DNA from: Endocalyx cinctus
Lineage: Eukaryota; Ascomycota; Sordariomycetes; Amphisphaeriales; Apiosporaceae
Length of the DNA: 64,000 nucleotides
Direction of reading: 5' to 3'
NCBI GenBank assembly: GCA_001600455.1
Contig: BCKC01000008.1
Span: 1,833,345-1,897,344, forward strand
The stretch's first letter is position 1, and every line of letters starts with the position of its first letter. The translations under genes and the position numbers were made by a program. Below the pieces are notes generated by a model. That model searched no databases. It was not told the DNA's origin and worked only from the letters and a program-made list of their open reading frames with translations. This document shows positions 22,991 to 32,960 of this stretch, piece after piece.

Positions 22991-25301
22991 GACTTTAAAT
23001 AAATTAACTGTAAATATGTATATAAACCCATAAAAGACGGCGACAGACCGGCATATTTATTCAAGCTGTCCATGCCTGTTTATTTTTTGTCCTGTCTTAT
23101 TTTTTTTTTTTTTTTTTTTTTTTTGGGTTTGTAAGCCCACTAAGATGTGCTGTATGCTCACTAATTGCGCAATTGGAAACAGTTCCGATTAAAGGCCGGC
23201 TCGTCGCCGGCAAAAGGATGGCATCATTTCACGTGGTTAAGCACTGTTATTACACTGTATTATTAGTTGGTAAGACTTGATACAAGAATTACTTTGATGG
23301 GTACGTATATGCAATAAATGAATAAGCATTATTTTTATAGGATTATGGATATAAGTAGCTGAATAGCTGAGTAATAGGCGAGCTGCCATATCGAAAGTGG
23401 ATGTCTCAATATCCGTCTTTCTTTTCGCAATAACTACCTAGGTATATTTCACCATGCCGTTACGTTACTTCTCCCATTCTAATCGAGTGTTCCAACTCAC
23501 TACCTACTTAAGTAGGTAGATAATACGTGGTAGGTGCAAATCGTACCATGGAAAGTATAATATTTTGGGTTGTAGCTTTGCCTAGAATGGCATGCTACGT
23601 GCAATCTTCTTTCTGCCCTTTAAGAATAGATTGAAACAACACGATACAATACATAACACGTTTTATCATTTGTTCTTGGTGTCAGAATTACAGATATTGT
23701 ATCTGCTATTGGGTTCATTTTAATTTCTAGTACTGTTGTTTATCTCCTCAAAATTCACACGAGTTATTATTCGGATTTGCATGATAGAATCTCTGTATTT
23801 GCCCACTCCTAAGTCATTTACAAAGCATCCCCCATCCTTCTGAATAGCGGGCGTGCGAATCCAGACACTCAATGAAACATACCTTCACCGAGAGTAAAGT
23901 ATAAATAATAGATTCCAACCATCCCAGCATCCGGGAAGAATAGTTCGAATATGGTATTAGGGCTCGGATATAGCCAAGCTGATGTTTTGGAGACAATGAA
24001 TATATTTCGCTACCGGTTCAAAATGCCTCTTCATGTGGTTCGGGAAGTTATGGATCTCGCCGAGTATTAGGTGTACACTCATTCGCTCTATGATCCAAAC
24101 TACTGTTCGAACCCAAGGATTATTGGTGATTGTTTCTTGGTACAATTTAGTCTCTGTTCATCTACTTCACCTTTTTTTTTTCCAGCAGCTCTAGAGAAGT
24201 ATAGCTATATTGAATTGTTTTTAATCAGTCTCTCTCTAAATAGATTCGCACCCGACCTATTGGGCTACAAGGCTTCAAGCCCGCCGCGCCCGAATCCCTG
24301 AGCTCATTTACACATGAAACGGCGTATCCAGGGTTAAAACTCATCCACAACAAACACCCGTTTAAACGATGGGAGAGCTTGGGTCTGAAATCGAAACTCA
24401 GTGGGCCTGTCCGCAAAATCATCTTCATCATCGAATGCCATCTTCAGGAAGACCTCCTTCATCGTAGCAATAATGGCACCCTCAGAGATCCGCTCGCGTT
24501 TTTCTCGGCAGGGATGGAACGATTTGTAAATCGGATCAGCCCGACCGTGTATACAGACGGAGGTCCGAACGACTTTTCAAGATTGACCTGGCGTAATATT
24601 AAACCAGTACAACCTCGCGCATTCTTTCGGGGTTGTGGGATGCTAGGACTCTGGCATTTCGATCACCCTGTTCCTCCAGATGAGAGGCGTCTAGTCGTAC
24701 GCAGCAGGATGGGAAACAATGATTCTCAAACGTATTTTGTCGAGTAGTGCTGGAATGACGATATCGACCCCTCCTCGAAAGATGCAGAACAACTAGAAAG
24801 AGAGGGCCGCGGGAAGGGGACGGGCAATGGCGAGTTTGTCAAAAATCTGAACTGGGGGGACATGATAACTCTATGGGCACACAACTGGACTTTGGGGCAC
24901 ATGTCGGTCGAACATGCCGAAATTCTGGTATATTGGGCTTTGTAGTTGAACAATGAACTACTTAGTTGCGCTTATGGAGAGAGAGGGGGGAGAGAAAAAG
25001 CGGAACATGTACTTAAGTCACATTAAATAGTATTACCTGTCAAGCCAATAACACAACTTACTTGCTCTTAAGCTAGCCGCTTCTGGTCTCTCTGGAGAGT
25101 CGGTGTTGTGAAGAGTATATGTATTGATTATCTATATTTTCAGTACTAACTAGTCTAAGGCATATTAATTTTCGTCCTTCCCTTTAATGACAAGATTTTT
25201 TACTACATGATTCATTTTGATATCTCAGTGACCGAATCGCCCCCTATAGTTTTGAGCGCACACGGTCTTTCGTTTCTCTCCTCCTTTTGCTGACCCCGAG
25301 T
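22991..25301. other. 2.3-kb intergenic region
   Basis: Contains a T25 homopolymer at 23100-23124 close to the cysA 5' side. ORFs at 24225-24431 (minus) and 24379-24747 (plus) overlap each other and match nothing I know. No RNA gene seen. Confidence 0.5.
23100..23124. repeat. T25 homopolymer
   Basis: Twenty-five consecutive T about 110 bp upstream of the cysA start codon (an A run on the gene's strand). Poly(dA:dT) tracts in promoters are known to disfavour nucleosomes; a role here is inference. Confidence 0.8.
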
Positions 25302-26276
25302 CTACCTCGCCAACTTAATCTTCAATAACTCTTCGGCGTTTTTGTAAGCAATACGTTCCAGCTGATCCTCGGTGACCATCCCGCTCCTCTGCAGATCCCT
25401 CATGAACCTCAGCCCATCCTCGTTCCTCGCGAAGGGGTAATCGACGCTGTACAGGATCCGTTCTATTTTCGTATTCCTCAGCACCGTCGCCATAGGATCG
25501 AGGCTCCAATTCCCGCTCGTCGTGATCCACACGTTCTCGTCCCACATCTCCCTGAACCCCCTCCGGAGGACGCCCCAGAACCGGGACGTGGCCACTATCC
25601 GCTGGAGCATGAAGGGGATCATCTCGCCCATGTGTCCGATGATCAGCTTGAGCTTCGGGAACCGGTCGAACACGCCCGCCGCGTACAGCCGCAGCACGTG
25701 CAGGGCCACGTCCGAGTGCCAGCCCCAGGAGAAGCTCGAGATCATCATCCCCGCGAGGTCCGAGTACATCTCGCTGTCGTAGAAGGCGGCCCGCTGAGCC
25801 GCCGTGGGGAACGTCGGGTGCAGGTAGACGGGCACGTCGAGGTCCTCGGCCGCCTCCCACATGACCCGGTACGCCGCCCCGTCGTAGTACGTCTCCCCGG
25901 CCCGGTTCCCCACCAGGGCGCCCACGAACCCGAGCTCCTCGACGCAGCGTCGAAGCTCGCGCGCGCTCGCCGTCGGGTCCGCCGTCGGCAGGACCGCGAA
26001 CCCTCGGAGCCGGCTCGGTTTCGCGCGGATGGCCTCGGCGGCCTCGTCGTTCGCCGCCCGGCACTGCTCCGGCGTGAGGTCCCCCGGCACGTGCGATAGA
26101 ACCTGCAGCGAGATCCCCCCTTCGTCCATCGACCGGAGCCGCTCGGGTCCCGTATCCCGCAGCTGGTTGTATAGGCCCGTCATGATCTCCAACTGGTCCC
26201 TGTACAAGGGCAGGAGGGTTTTGGACGCGGCGGCGGACAGAAAGTGCTCCTCCAGGGTGATAAGTGGTGGAACCAT
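25302..26276 (-). CDS. amidohydrolase-related decarboxylase (Amidohydro_2 family)
   Basis: Metal-dependent TIM-barrel protein of the gamma-resorcylate / 2,3-dihydroxybenzoate decarboxylase group (PF04909), acting on small aromatic acids. Single exon. I start at MVPPLITLEEHF (26276), giving 325 residues, because the ATG 18 codons upstream precedes the conserved first strand. Metal and catalytic residues appear in order: Glu/His in TLEEHF, His in PVYLHPTFP, His in IIGHMGEM and Asp in YSVDYPFA. FKV-type dimer contacts cannot be judged. The Cupin_5 gene lies 0.75 kb upstream on the same strand, but spacing argues for separate promoters. The exact substrate is unknown. Confidence 0.88.
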   Translation of the reverse strand: MVPPLITLEEHFLSAAASKTLLPLYRDQLEIMTGLYNQLRDTGPERLRSMDEGGISLQVLSHVPGDLTPEQCRAANDEAAEAIRAKPSRLRGFAVLPTADPTASARELRRCVEELGFVGALVGNRAGETYYDGAAYRVMWEAAEDLDVPVYLHPTFPTAAQRAAFYDSEMYSDLAGMMISSFSWGWHSDVALHVLRLYAAGVFDRFPKLKLIIGHMGEMIPFMLQRIVATSRFWGVLRRGFREMWDENVWITTSGNWSLDPMATVLRNTKIERILYSVDYPFARNEDGLRFMRDLQRSGMVTEDQLERIAYKNAEELLKIKLAR

Positions 26277-26986
26277 TGTGGAGACGAGTCGAGAACGAAA
26301 GCGGTGAGACGATTTTGTGTATATACACACATATATACGGGAGTATAAACTGTCCTCTATGTATACTTGCTCGAGTATATTTGAGACGAAACTTTTTCAA
26401 AATTAAGACGGACCATCATAGATGAATAAAATGGAAAATGAATATCAATAAATAATACTCGGGCTCGTGAAAAAAAAAAAAAAAAATACGAATTATGCGA
26501 CTCGGCATAGTACATGTTACTACTACATGTTACTACTATGGATTTCCGTATTTTGCCCTCTTCTGCAATGAATCGGAAGACCGAGTCACCTATGCAGTAA
26601 TTTTACGAGTGACGCAAAGTCAAAAGGACGGAAAAGAATGTTTTGCATGTGCAGCATGGTAGAATGCGACGGTAGAAGAGGAGATAATGCGGGTCACTTC
26701 ATGTATACTAAATAAACAAATACTAATGTTGTGAAATAGCGTTGAAGCCAATGCATGAAACGTTAAATTCCGATGTGTTGATGATAATTTAAGCGAAACT
26801 CGCCCTTCGAATGACCGTGAAAAGAGTTTTTTTTCTATCGAAATTTGCCCAAACCCTTGGTCTACCTCTTAATAAGGGGATAAAAAAACGTAGACACTAT
26901 GGAATGGGAACTGGTACCGAGAAGAGAGCTCCCCCCTGTCCCTCCCCACTCCCTTGGGTTTTTTCTTTTTCGTTTTCTTTTTTTAC

Positions 26987-27017
<31 letters not shown>

Positions 27018-27020
27018 TTC
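26277..27020. other. intergenic
   Basis: Promoter side of the decarboxylase. TATATA-like words near 26330 lie about 50 bp upstream of its start. Ends in the long A run. Confidence 0.5.
26987..27015. repeat. A29 homopolymer just downstream of a stop codon
   Basis: Twenty-nine A ending 5 nt from the stop codon of the Cupin_5 gene, so a T run begins its 3' UTR on the coding strand. Confidence 0.85.
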
Positions 27021-27476
27021 TTAAGAAGGAACATGTCCTTTTGGCTCCCAGCCTTCTTTTGCCATCTCAAACATCTCCATAGTAAAAGCAGGAGCAACGG
27101 TACATCCGACCAAGGTCCAATCGCCGAGGCTGCGAGCGTGTTGCCACTCACCCCTCTGGACGATAACCTGAGGCCTCTCGCCGTTCCATATATCCTTTCC
27201 CAGGACGACGTCTCGGACGGGATCGCCGTCGTCCCAGGACAGGGACAGCTTCAAGGGAGCACCGGCGTAGTGGTGCCAGATCTCGCCGGCGTCCATGACC
27301 CGATGCCAGTGTGACCGGCCCGATTCTCCTTCAAGAAGGTAATAGATGCAAGTGCTATGCGACCGCCCATCGGCCGTCAACACGTCCCGAAAAGTCTCGA
27401 TGTACCATCCTTTCTCCGGGTGTGGGGATAGGTTTAGCGCTTTGATCACGTCTTGGGCTGAACGTGCTTCTGTCAT
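27021..27476 (-). CDS. Cupin_5 (DUF985) family protein
   Basis: Intronless, 151 residues, the usual length for this RmlC-like cupin family. The whole domain is present: HPEKGWYIETFRD near residue 20, CIYYLLEGESGRSHWHRV, the metal/ligand-type segment DAGEIWHHYAGAPL, the VVLGKDIWNGERPQVIV strand, GEWQHARSLG, and the closing LVGCTVAPAFTMEMFEMA. No signal peptide. Its biochemical role is not established in the family; in yeast and bacteria it is uncharacterised. It lies upstream of the decarboxylase in the same orientation. Confidence 0.92.
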   Translation of the reverse strand: MTEARSAQDVIKALNLSPHPEKGWYIETFRDVLTADGRSHSTCIYYLLEGESGRSHWHRVMDAGEIWHHYAGAPLKLSLSWDDGDPVRDVVLGKDIWNGERPQVIVQRGEWQHARSLGDWTLVGCTVAPAFTMEMFEMAKEGWEPKGHVPS

Positions 27477-28926
27477 CTTTTATGGGGGGGCGATAATTCT
27501 TGGTTTATAGACTTAACAACAAGGTCTGTCTATTTTTGCTTTGTTTTTTTTTTAGTCTGTTATCCCTCGTAGTCTGTATCCCACGTAACCAGTCTCCCTC
27601 GTATTATGATATAATGCAGTAATAGATAGTAGATGTAGGCACTCGGTTAGTGTCACTATTATTCTTATTATTATTTTTGCGTCTGATCACAGATTTGTAT
27701 AAGCTCGGAAGAGTCGGTTGCAACGAGTATAAGCAAGAGTTGCCGTACTGCTGACACCCGGAATTTTTAGATACGTCGGACCGAAAGGATAATGGGCTCA
27801 CCGGTGTTCGCTGATAAGTACTATACGTAATTTGCTATTATTGTTGTTATTATCCCCATTATCACGCAGACCACACTATCTATCGCCCAATGAAATTCGT
27901 CAGTCGTACATCATGGCGGCTCTAGTGTAAGAAGTAGTTTAAGAGTTTATTGTGGATTAACTGTTATTCAACTCGTTACCGAATATCCAAAATCTCTTTC
28001 TGGGCAAATTATGTACAATTCTAAATTTGACCCATTCATCGCAAGTTGTTCCGATGATCCGGAGTACTTTGAACATCCTATCTAGGTAGTAACCCTATTA
28101 GGAACACACTGACCTCCCGTGAAACATAGGGTTTATATGCAAAGACAGGTATCAAACCGGTTTCCAACCTGCAGACCCCTTATCATAAAATTATGTCTGC
28201 TAATTTGTCCAATTATATAATACTCTTGCAGCAATAGTATGCGGGATCATCATGGTGGCGCTCTTCAAACTGATATGGGTCTCATCCTGGCGTCATCAAA
28301 CGAATCCTTCGAAGTCACCCAGACTTATAATCTAGTATACAGTAGTATACTTGTAGAAAGAAGGGGGAAAAAAAGCTCGTCGCTCTAGTGCAAAATCGTA
28401 TCACGCACCAAGCCACTGGCTTGCTTTTTCTTTCTTTCCTTTCCTTTCTTCTTTTCTTTCTAGACTATTAATTGACTGAAATACGCCGAATTAAGATTTA
28501 GACAAATGATCATAAGGCTGGTTTACGACCATTCAGATGAAGCTATTTCAAATGACTCTACTTGTCTTGCCATTTTCCACGGGTTGAAATATATACTAGC
28601 GTCTTACTGTGTAATGTGCATGTATATGCAAGGTGCTTGAGGAGAATGTTGGAGATCTTTCCTATAGAGCTCGGTATCATCTGCGCTCCTACTCGTCCCC
28701 TAGTCGAAATTACGCTGAAGCTGTGAAACTTCAAATTGTGCTGTGCTGTACGCAGCTTTCTACATCCCTACCTAGGCAGAATTGATGTTTCGGGCGCGAC
28801 CGGTCAGCCAGTGAGGTTACAATACTTATACCCTCCATTTACGCCATCCCGCCAGGTTCGTTCATTAGTAGTATATGAGAAATCAGCAATAGTGCCAAAC
28901 TGGAAGTTCTTTTCATCTCTTCCAAT

Positions 28927-28971
<45 letters not shown>

Positions 28972-29096
28972 CCAGCAGCCAGAAATAAACAAACAAATCA
29001 ACAAAGTGACTCGATATAACGTACTGAAATATCTAAATGGGAAAATAACAAGACAATTAATAAGACATAAAATCCAATTGGAAAGCTACATACTCC
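27477..29096. other. 1.6-kb intergenic region
   Basis: Divergent promoter region of the cupin gene and the downstream membrane-protein gene. Contains the (TG)21 microsatellite at 28929-28970. No gene recognised. Confidence 0.5.
28929..28970. repeat. (TG)21 microsatellite
   Basis: Uninterrupted TG dinucleotide repeat of 42 nt, ending 126 bp before the start codon at 29097, so in the promoter or 5' UTR of that gene. Confidence 0.95.
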
Positions 29097-30017
29097 ATGG
29101 CGGGCAATAATAACTATGGCTACGGCCATCAAAACTACCACGGTCCCAGCGAGGATACCGTCAAGTACCAAACCAACTACATCGAAGAATTCGCGCCCAA
29201 ATACCCCGACATTCAGCAGAACCAAGCCGGCCTCGAAGTCGTCCAGAACCACACGCCGCCGTACCCGGTAGCCAAAGGCGACGGGGTATCGCCCCTCTTT
29301 CATTCCCCGCAGGGCACGACCGGGCCCTTCTTCGGCGCGAACGCCAGCGAGAAGCAGCAGCAACCGTTACCGCCGACGCCGAGCCGAAGAAAAGTGCTAG
29401 GCCTGACGGTGCCGATATTCTGGGTCGCCGTCGTCGTCGTCGCGCTCGTGCTCGCGGGGGGTATCGGCGGCGGCATAGCGGGCGGGCTGCTCGCGCAGCG
29501 GCAAAATCAGAACGCGAACGGCGCGGGCTCGGGCGATAGCGGGAGCGGCTCGTCACCGACGACCACGTCGTCCCCCTCGGACGCGACCGCCTCGTCGACC
29601 GCGGACCCGGCCCTGCCGAGCGACGGCGGGTGTCCGGCGATCGACAACGTGGAGCTGACGCCGTTCGCGGTGGACGGGAACGCGATCCCCCTGGAGTCGG
29701 GAGGACCGGATCAGCGGTTTAAGCAGCAGTGCTACACCAATTGGGTCTCGTCCGCGGCGTCGAACACGCACGATATCATGCGCATCTTCCTGCCCACGTT
29801 GGAGACCTGCGTGACGACCTGCGCCGAGTACAATTCGGCGTATCGGGCCAACCTCAATGCTGGCGTCGCCGTCGGTGGCGGTTACTGCGTCGCTGTCACC
29901 ATCGTTAAGAAAGAAGCTGGCTTCTGTTACCTGAAAAATGCGACGATTACCAACAATACTATGGGTACCCCTCAGATTTATTCGAGCGCTGTGTTACTCA
30001 CTTCGGTGGATGATTGA
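29097..30017 (+). CDS. single-pass membrane protein with Ser/Thr-rich stalk and Cys-containing ectodomain
   Basis: Intronless, 306 residues. The N-terminal ~97 residues are hydrophilic, Gln/Pro/Tyr-rich and presumably cytosolic. One membrane segment (about 103-130, VPIFWVAVVVVALVLAGGI then a Gly-rich stretch) follows a basic PSRRK. Then comes a low-complexity Gly/Ser/Thr stalk (about 136-178) suited to O-mannosylation and an ectodomain with five Cys (GGCPAI, QQCYTNW, LETCVTTCAEYN, GYCVAV, GFCYLKN). The CxxxCxxYN and FCYLKN elements recall the PAN/apple fold common in fungal surface proteins. The topology resembles fungal wall-sensor-like proteins, but no Wsc domain is present. Function unknown. 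Confidence 0.8.
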   Translation: MAGNNNYGYGHQNYHGPSEDTVKYQTNYIEEFAPKYPDIQQNQAGLEVVQNHTPPYPVAKGDGVSPLFHSPQGTTGPFFGANASEKQQQPLPPTPSRRKVLGLTVPIFWVAVVVVALVLAGGIGGGIAGGLLAQRQNQNANGAGSGDSGSGSSPTTTSSPSDATASSTADPALPSDGGCPAIDNVELTPFAVDGNAIPLESGGPDQRFKQQCYTNWVSSAASNTHDIMRIFLPTLETCVTTCAEYNSAYRANLNAGVAVGGGYCVAVTIVKKEAGFCYLKNATITNNTMGTPQIYSSAVLLTSVDD

Positions 30018-31082
30018 TTTTTTTCTCTCTTACGAAGGATTTCGGGTTTGGCCAATAGGAAAAGTTTGTACAGATATCAAAGGAAGCATGGCGTTAGGGG
30101 GTTAATGGAACAAAACATGTTTTTTTTTTTTTTGATATATACCCAGCGGAGGGCCTCTTTTTCTCTAATGCTCTAATAGATTTATTTTTCTCAACTGAAA
30201 GTTTATTATCAGTGATGATTATGTGTCGCCTCAAAAAAGAATAAATTATCATATGCTGCCAAAAGCATAGAGACACTGTTCTTCGTTCAACCATTCGCAA
30301 AAGGTAATAAATAATAAGACAGACTGTACAAGCAAAAATAATAATAATAAAACATTCAACAAAAAGAAATCCAGGTCTGATGATTTCAATAAAACAGCAA
30401 AAATAAAATCAAAGCAAATTGCCCACTACTGGAGTCGAACCAGTCGCCTCCTCATTACTAGTGAGGCGCTCTACCGCTGAGCCAAGCGGGCTTTGATACT
30501 GGGATTACCCTTATATTTCTTTATAATGACTTCGCATTATCTCCATGTTATCCTGTCAGTCTGTGCGGGCTGGTAACGCTATTCTTGATTCGGATATTCC
30601 CCCAGACCCCTATATTCTGGGTATATTCTGGGGCTTTCTTGGTGGTACCCATAGCTGTCATAGCTCTTAGTCGTCTAGCTGTATCCATACCTGTCGCTTG
30701 TGGTAAAGCCACGTCTCGTAGGATTATCACATTAACATGACCATAATACTATACATCAGAATCAAGTGCTTATGCGAAATAGATTTATAGTAAGTAGATG
30801 TCGTATAGACGGCTAGGTATATTAGTAAATGCATGTAGGTTTGAAGCCTTTCTTTTCTTCTTTCAATCTTGTCAATTGTGGTCCCAATCCATTTTTAATT
30901 GACCTTAACCGGTCGCTTTAACCGACACGCGATATGCAACGTCATCTCATAATGAAGATCTCATAACGAAGGACAGATTATTTTACTTTATAATACTTCA
31001 CCCTCGCTGGCGCATTAAAATCATGTGAAATAGAGTAGATGAGTAGTAAAACGCATACTTATTTCTATAAGATCATTGCAGA
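30018..31082. other. intergenic with tRNA-Thr
   Basis: Apart from the tRNA gene at 30420-30491, no coding sequence is recognised. Confidence 0.5.
30420..30491 (-). tRNA. tRNA-Thr (anticodon AGT)
   Basis: On the minus strand a complete cloverleaf of 72 nt folds: 7-bp acceptor stem GCCCGCT/AGTGGGC with one G-U pair, D arm GCTC..GAGC, anticodon arm CCTCA/TGAGG with loop CTAGTAA (anticodon AGT), five-base variable loop, T arm ACTGG-TTCGACT-CCAGT and discriminator A at 30420. Boxes A (TGGCTCAGCGG) and B (GGTTCGACTCC) are intact. There is no intron and no encoded CCA, as expected for a nuclear gene. A terminator-like T run is not obvious immediately downstream. Confidence 0.95.
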
Positions 31083-32396
31083 ATGCTGACACCTTATCGC
31101 CGGATATTCACGAGTGCTTTGATCATTACAATCTTTCTCTATCTGTACTGGTTAGCACTCTCAGCTTTAAACAAATACACTGTAGTCTCTTACCAGTCGA
31201 TAAACGATGTCTTCAATACCACTCTCGGGGTAAGATATATCATCATTTCCCACCACTTTCTTTGAATTTATAATAACACTACGTAGTTTTCCCAAATCTT
31301 CGTCATCAATCTCCCCTCAAGGACCGATCGTCGAGAAGCCTTGACTCTCGCCGGCACGGCCAGCAATCTGAGCTTTACGTGGATTAAAGGTGTCAACGGC
31401 AACGAGCTACAGCCTAGGTCGGAGAAGAGGAAGCTCCAACGCCGCTTCTCGTCCGGCGCCAGGGGTTCCTGGTTATCGCACTTCGACGCCGTGCAAACCG
31501 TCGTCGACGAGAACCTCGGCAGCGTCCTGATCATGGAAGACGACGTCGACTGGGACGTGCGGCTGAAATCGCAGCTGCGAGACTTCGCCTCGGCCGCGCG
31601 GACGTGGTCCAGCGAATCGGCGTCGTTTCGGCCGGGATCCGATCCTCCGCCGTCGCCGAACGACGACGGCGACAAAAAAGATCGGGAAACGCAAAGACAG
31701 GCCATGGTGAAGCATACCGTCTTCGCCTCCACTTTCGCCGACGACGAAGACGACAATCATCGCGGCGACCCGCCGTCTCCGCACGTCTACGGCGACGAGG
31801 ACTGGGACGTCCTCTGGCTCGGCCACTGCGGCGCCGACCTACCCGGCGACGCCGTCAAGGTCGCCATCCGAAACGACAGCACCGTCCCGGCGCCGAAGCA
31901 CCTCCGTCCGCATCCCTTCGCGCTGCAGGACCCCTTGGGGAGCCTGTACCCGGCGCACACGCGCGTCGTGCACGCCGTCCACCACAACGTCTGCAGCCTC
32001 GCGTACGCGGTCAGCCGGCGCGGGGCGCGGAAGCTGTCGCGGACGTTCGAGGAGGAGGCGTACGCGGATCGCGCGTACCAGTGGGATCTCATGCTGAGGG
32101 ATTGGTGTCAGGGGCGGTATTACCAGGAGAAGAAAGAAGACGACGGAGAGAAAGAAGAGGAAGAAGAAGGAAGACCCGTCTGCGTTACGGTGCAGCCGCC
32201 GCTGATCAGTCATCATTATCCCGACGGTGGCTCTTCGGATATAACGAGTCAGGGAGGCGGGTTCGCGAGGAAAGCACGTGGCACGCCGTACGTAAGGTTA
32301 GGCGTGAGAAAGAACTTGGAGAAGCTGCTGGCGGGCGCCGAAGAGGCAGATCTCTTGGATCAGCTGCCTGATGATGGAGAGCCGATATGGCGCTAG
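31083..32396 (+). CDS. glycosyltransferase family 25 (type II membrane protein)
   Basis: GT25 enzymes transfer galactose or related sugars from nucleotide sugars in the secretory pathway. Exons 31083-31229 and 31287-32396 give 418 residues; the 57-nt intron has a GTAAGA donor and CGTAG acceptor, and the join makes NTTLG-FSQIFVINLPSRTDRREAL, the family start. A signal anchor (about residues 9-29) predicts Golgi luminal orientation. The metal/nucleotide-binding motif is LIMEDDVDWD; VWLGHCG and SLAYAVSRRGARKL follow, then DLMLRDWC. Two low-complexity insertions are seen (Pro/Asp-rich near residues 140-150 and a Glu/Lys-rich stretch near 325-335). Acceptor unknown. Confidence 0.9.
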
Positions 32397-32960
32397 CCAA
32401 GTTGGACTTGACTCTTCTTCCATATTGAAATCATAATACAGATTAGTATTACAAACAAGATGGTAATCGGATGTAAGCTATATTCCATGTGACTTCCTGT
32501 CTCCTCGAGAAAGTATGCGCCATGTCACCTGTAGCTTATCCGAATCGCTACTGTGGCCATATTTATCTGTCAGTAGATTATGTGGTACTGTCTGTATCCA
32601 CGTGCGGCATCACATAAGGGCGGTAGTATTATTGATCAAGACATTACAATGGGAATATGTATTGTGAAATATTGAATTACGGAGCTATCTATGTACTTGC
32701 GGTATATATGTATTATATTCAATGCAGATTAAATAGGCAAATGAGTGAGGGGGTTCTAATAAAAGGAGAGGGGGGACGCAACAAAGGGGAGGGGGGGGCA
32801 GGGATGTAATGTAAAGGAACCTATCCTTGATATGCGCATATACATATATTTATAATTCAACGCGATTCGGGCGCTCATATAGGTAACAAGAAAGAGTAAG
32901 ACTTGCCTTATAATTCCGAAAAGGCCAGCCGGAACAAGTAAGTCTTAGTTTCACTTGAAC
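32397..32960. other. intergenic, convergent 3' regions
   Basis: Between the converging GT25 and HMG-box genes. A G-rich patch lies at 32748-32805. No gene. Confidence 0.5.

Noticed and set aside
24071..24170. GTTCGAACCC as a tRNA box B near 24113
   Set aside because: No matching T stem, anticodon arm or acceptor stem could be folded on either strand.
24225..24747. Overlapping ORFs on both strands upstream of the decarboxylase
   Set aside because: Neither resembles a known family; the overlap and short length suggest chance or an unreadable relic.
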